A DNA stretch of 5,749 nucleotides from Euryarchaeota archaeon UBA346. Lineage in GTDB: Archaea; Thermoplasmatota; E2; DHVEG-1. The number at the start of each line of letters is the position of its first letter. Positions within the stretch are counted from its first letter, which is position 1. Position numbers and translations under genes: made by a program. The notes under the pieces are model-generated. The model was given only the letters and a program-made list of their open reading frames with translations, did no database searches and was not told the DNA's origin. Location: positions 12,153-17,901 of the forward strand of contig DAJP01000002.1 in assembly GCA_002496355.1 (NCBI GenBank), given 5' to 3'. Positions 3,999 through 5,749 of this stretch are shown one piece after another.

Positions 3999-5749
3999 AT
4001 GAACAGAAATTATCAACGCAAACCCATCTATCCAGCCTTCTTAGTTTTCATAATCGCAGGTCTTTTCATCATCCCGGGGTCTGCAAACCTTTTTAATGAC
4101 CTACAAAAAAATGAATACCACACAACAGAACGAGGGTCCACCATCTATGTTGATGACAGTAACACCGATGGGCCTTGGGATGGAAGCATCGAGCATCCCT
4201 ACCAGTTTATCCAGGATGGTGTTGATCATGCAGTCGGAGGAGATACTATCTCCGTCTTCAGTGGTCTGTATATAGAGAATATTGTCATACCTGTTTCACT
4301 CGAGATCATCGGTGAGGGAAAAGACCACACCGTGATTACCGGTGATGGTTTCGGAACCGTTGTGAAAATCATCGCAGAGGGTGTGACGATTTCTGGTTTT
4401 AAAATTACGCATTGTGGAAGTAATCCAAACAACGCTGGTATCTTAATTCATACACCCTATAATACGATTGTCAATAACACTATAGAAGACAATAATTATT
4501 ATGGGATCTACATCGTAGAAGGATACAACAACACCATCTATCACAACAACATTGTTGGAAATACCTATCAAGCGTTTGATGTCCTAGCCTGTAGCTTCTG
4601 GGATGGAGGATACCCTGCTGGAGGAAATTACTGGGATGATTATGAGGGAACCGATGCGAATGAAGATGGGATTGGAGACATCCCTGTCCCAACAGGGAAT
4701 TGCTCAGCCGATCGCTATCCGCTCATCCACCCCTATGGTTCCATCCGCAACACTGATTCCCATGAGACGTTCTTATCGATTCAAGCAGCAATCAATGATG
4801 ATGACACTCAGGATGGTCACCTGATTGTTATAGGCGTAGGAGTTTTTTTGGAGCATCTCTTCATTACCAAATCCGTCATCCTCGTCGGAGTTTTTGGGGA
4901 TTCTACTGTTATTGATGGGAGATTCACCGGTGATGTCATCACCATCTGCGCTGATGATGTCACTCTAGCTGGATTCATGATCCAACACAGTGGGACAGGG
5001 GAACAAAATGCTGGGATCATCATTAATGGAAATAACTGCACCATTTTACAAAATACAATCTATGACAACTTCCAAGGAATCATCCTCAAACAATCAACGG
5101 AGGATACTACGATATCATACAATAAAATCTCAGATAGTGGATGGAATGGGATAACCCTAAAACCAGGGTGCAAGGGTACCTACATACATAATAATACTAT
5201 TGCGAACAACTTCTACGCAGGTATTGGGATTTCTGAATCCTCGAATAATTACATTTATCATAATAATTTCAAAGCAAACCGTCATCAAGCCTACGACGAT
5301 GCCGCAAACATCTGGGATAATGGGTACCCCTCTGGGGGGAACTACTGGAGTGATTACACAGGGTCTGATGATGATGGTGACGGCATCGGCGATACACCCT
5401 ATGCCATTCTCGATGGGATTAACACCGATAAATATCCCTTCATGGAACCCTATAGTGGGCACGATACAACACCCCCTGTCGTCAAGATACAAAGTCCAAG
5501 TAACGGTGTGTATCTCCGGGGTCTTCGTTTGTTGTCCGGTTTGTTCAAAAAAAGCACCATCATCTATGGTCCTATCACCATTGACGTGGAGGCATCAGAT
5601 GCAGGATCAGGGATTGAACGAGTTGAATTCCTCATCGATGACTCCGTAAATCCAGAATCTACCGACACACAATCTCCTTATAGCTGGGAGTGGACTCAAC
5701 CATTCCTCTTCATGCGGAAGCACACCATCATTGTGGTTGCGTACGACAA
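3999..5749 (+). CDS. Secreted NosD-like parallel beta-helix protein with Ig-like domain, 3' truncated by window
   Basis: The frame is open for 583 codons to the window edge, so the C-terminus is missing. Residues 1-29 form a signal peptide (basic start, hydrophobic 11-27, likely cut near PGSA/N). Two modules follow. Residues 46-247 start with a DUF1565-like block (YVDDSN, GPWDG, EHPYQFIQDG, GDTISVFSGLYIEN), run through beta-helix rungs (TISGF, NTIVNNTI, NTIYHNNI) and end in a Trp/Asp-rich cap (YPAGGNYWDDYEG, DANEDGIGD, DRYPLIHPYG). Residues 255-486 repeat this, with rungs NNYIYHNN and cap YPSGGNYWSDYTG, DDDGDGIGD, DKYPFMEPYS. From about 492 an Ig-like domain begins (PPVVKIQSP, GPITIDVEASDAGSGIERVEF) and is unfinished. 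Such proteins are exported or surface-bound in archaea; NosD-type helices often bind or cut carbohydrates, but no catalytic assignment is justified here. The Asp-rich DxDxDG loops may bind calcium. The start is fixed by GGAGG seven bases upstream. A surface-anchor motif, if any, would lie beyond the window. Confidence 0.88.
   Translation, partial: MNRNYQRKPIYPAFLVFIIAGLFIIPGSANLFNDLQKNEYHTTERGSTIYVDDSNTDGPWDGSIEHPYQFIQDGVDHAVGGDTISVFSGLYIENIVIPVSLEIIGEGKDHTVITGDGFGTVVKIIAEGVTISGFKITHCGSNPNNAGILIHTPYNTIVNNTIEDNNYYGIYIVEGYNNTIYHNNIVGNTYQAFDVLACSFWDGGYPAGGNYWDDYEGTDANEDGIGDIPVPTGNCSADRYPLIHPYGSIRNTDSHETFLSIQAAINDDDTQDGHLIVIGVGVFLEHLFITKSVILVGVFGDSTVIDGRFTGDVITICADDVTLAGFMIQHSGTGEQNAGIIINGNNCTILQNTIYDNFQGIILKQSTEDTTISYNKISDSGWNGITLKPGCKGTYIHNNTIANNFYAGIGISESSNNYIYHNNFKANRHQAYDDAANIWDNGYPSGGNYWSDYTGSDDDGDGIGDTPYAILDGINTDKYPFMEPYSGHDTTPPVVKIQSPSNGVYLRGLRLLSGLFKKSTIIYGPITIDVEASDAGSGIERVEFLIDDSVNPESTDTQSPYSWEWTQPFLFMRKHTIIVVAYD
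4134..5456 (+). repeat. Tandem duplication of the beta-helix plus Asp-rich cap module
   Basis: The secreted protein contains two copies of one module, about 4134-4739 (residues 46-247) and 4761-5456 (residues 255-486). The best-matched parts are the caps at 4593-4739 and 5310-5456, where both read W-D-x-G-Y-P-x-G-G-N-Y-W-x-D-Y, an Asp-rich DGIGD segment, then a D-[RK]-Y-P-[LF] segment. The N-terminal blocks have diverged: the first has a YVDD entry, the second starts with SIQAAIND. The similarity is at protein level; the DNA copies are well diverged, so the duplication is old or family-wide. Confidence 0.75.

Noticed and set aside
5200..5649. Plus-strand 149-codon frame within the beta-helix gene
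   Set aside because: It overlaps the secreted protein in another frame and is rich in Thr/Met/Ile with no ribosome site; the other frame has the clear beta-helix and Ig-like patterns.
1..5749. CRISPR arrays, tRNA or rRNA genes, insertion sequences, toxin-antitoxin or phage genes
   Set aside because: No regularly spaced repeats, cloverleaf or rRNA-like sequence, transposase motifs or terminal repeats were seen.

Overview
The window is an archaeal chromosomal segment, most likely from the Thermoplasmatota (an uncultured sediment lineage of the MBG-D or related Thermoplasmata kind). The evidence is BRE/TATA promoters with short leaders, GGTGA/GGAGG ribosome binding sites, several Lrp/AsnC-type domains, and a secreted beta-helix protein with Asp-rich 'GNYW.DY..D...DGIGD' blocks of the style common in those archaea. 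The phylum is an inference from style, not from a marker gene.

Layout. Bases 1-380 are an AT-rich, gene-poor stretch. It holds a poly-U type terminator for the regulator to its right and, at the left edge, a strong minus-strand ribosome binding site that probably belongs to a gene starting just outside the window. Bases 381-908 (minus) encode a full-length Lrp/AsnC regulator with an HTH and a RAM ligand-binding domain. A 312-bp divergent intergenic region follows. On the plus strand, 1221-1463 encodes a stand-alone 80-residue RAM domain, and 12 bp later 1476-2729 encodes a ten-helix DMT/EamA-like membrane transporter that carries another RAM domain at its C-terminus. With its own promoter, 2784-3890 encodes an M29-family metallo-aminopeptidase with all expected metal ligands. 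From 3999 to the right edge runs the start of a large secreted protein: a signal peptide, two beta-helix modules, and the start of an Ig-like domain, cut by the window end.

How the parts may work together. Three adjacent genes carry the same kind of small-molecule (usually amino-acid) sensing domain in three forms: DNA-bound, soluble and membrane-tethered. The transporter-RAM fusion is the most unusual feature. The simplest reading, which is inference, is an amino-acid homeostasis module. In it the divergent regulator controls the RAM/transporter operon, the soluble RAM protein and the cytosolic RAM tail of the transporter sense the same ligand and may co-assemble, and the neighbouring aminopeptidase supplies free amino acids from peptides. 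The secreted beta-helix protein appears to be a separate transcription unit.
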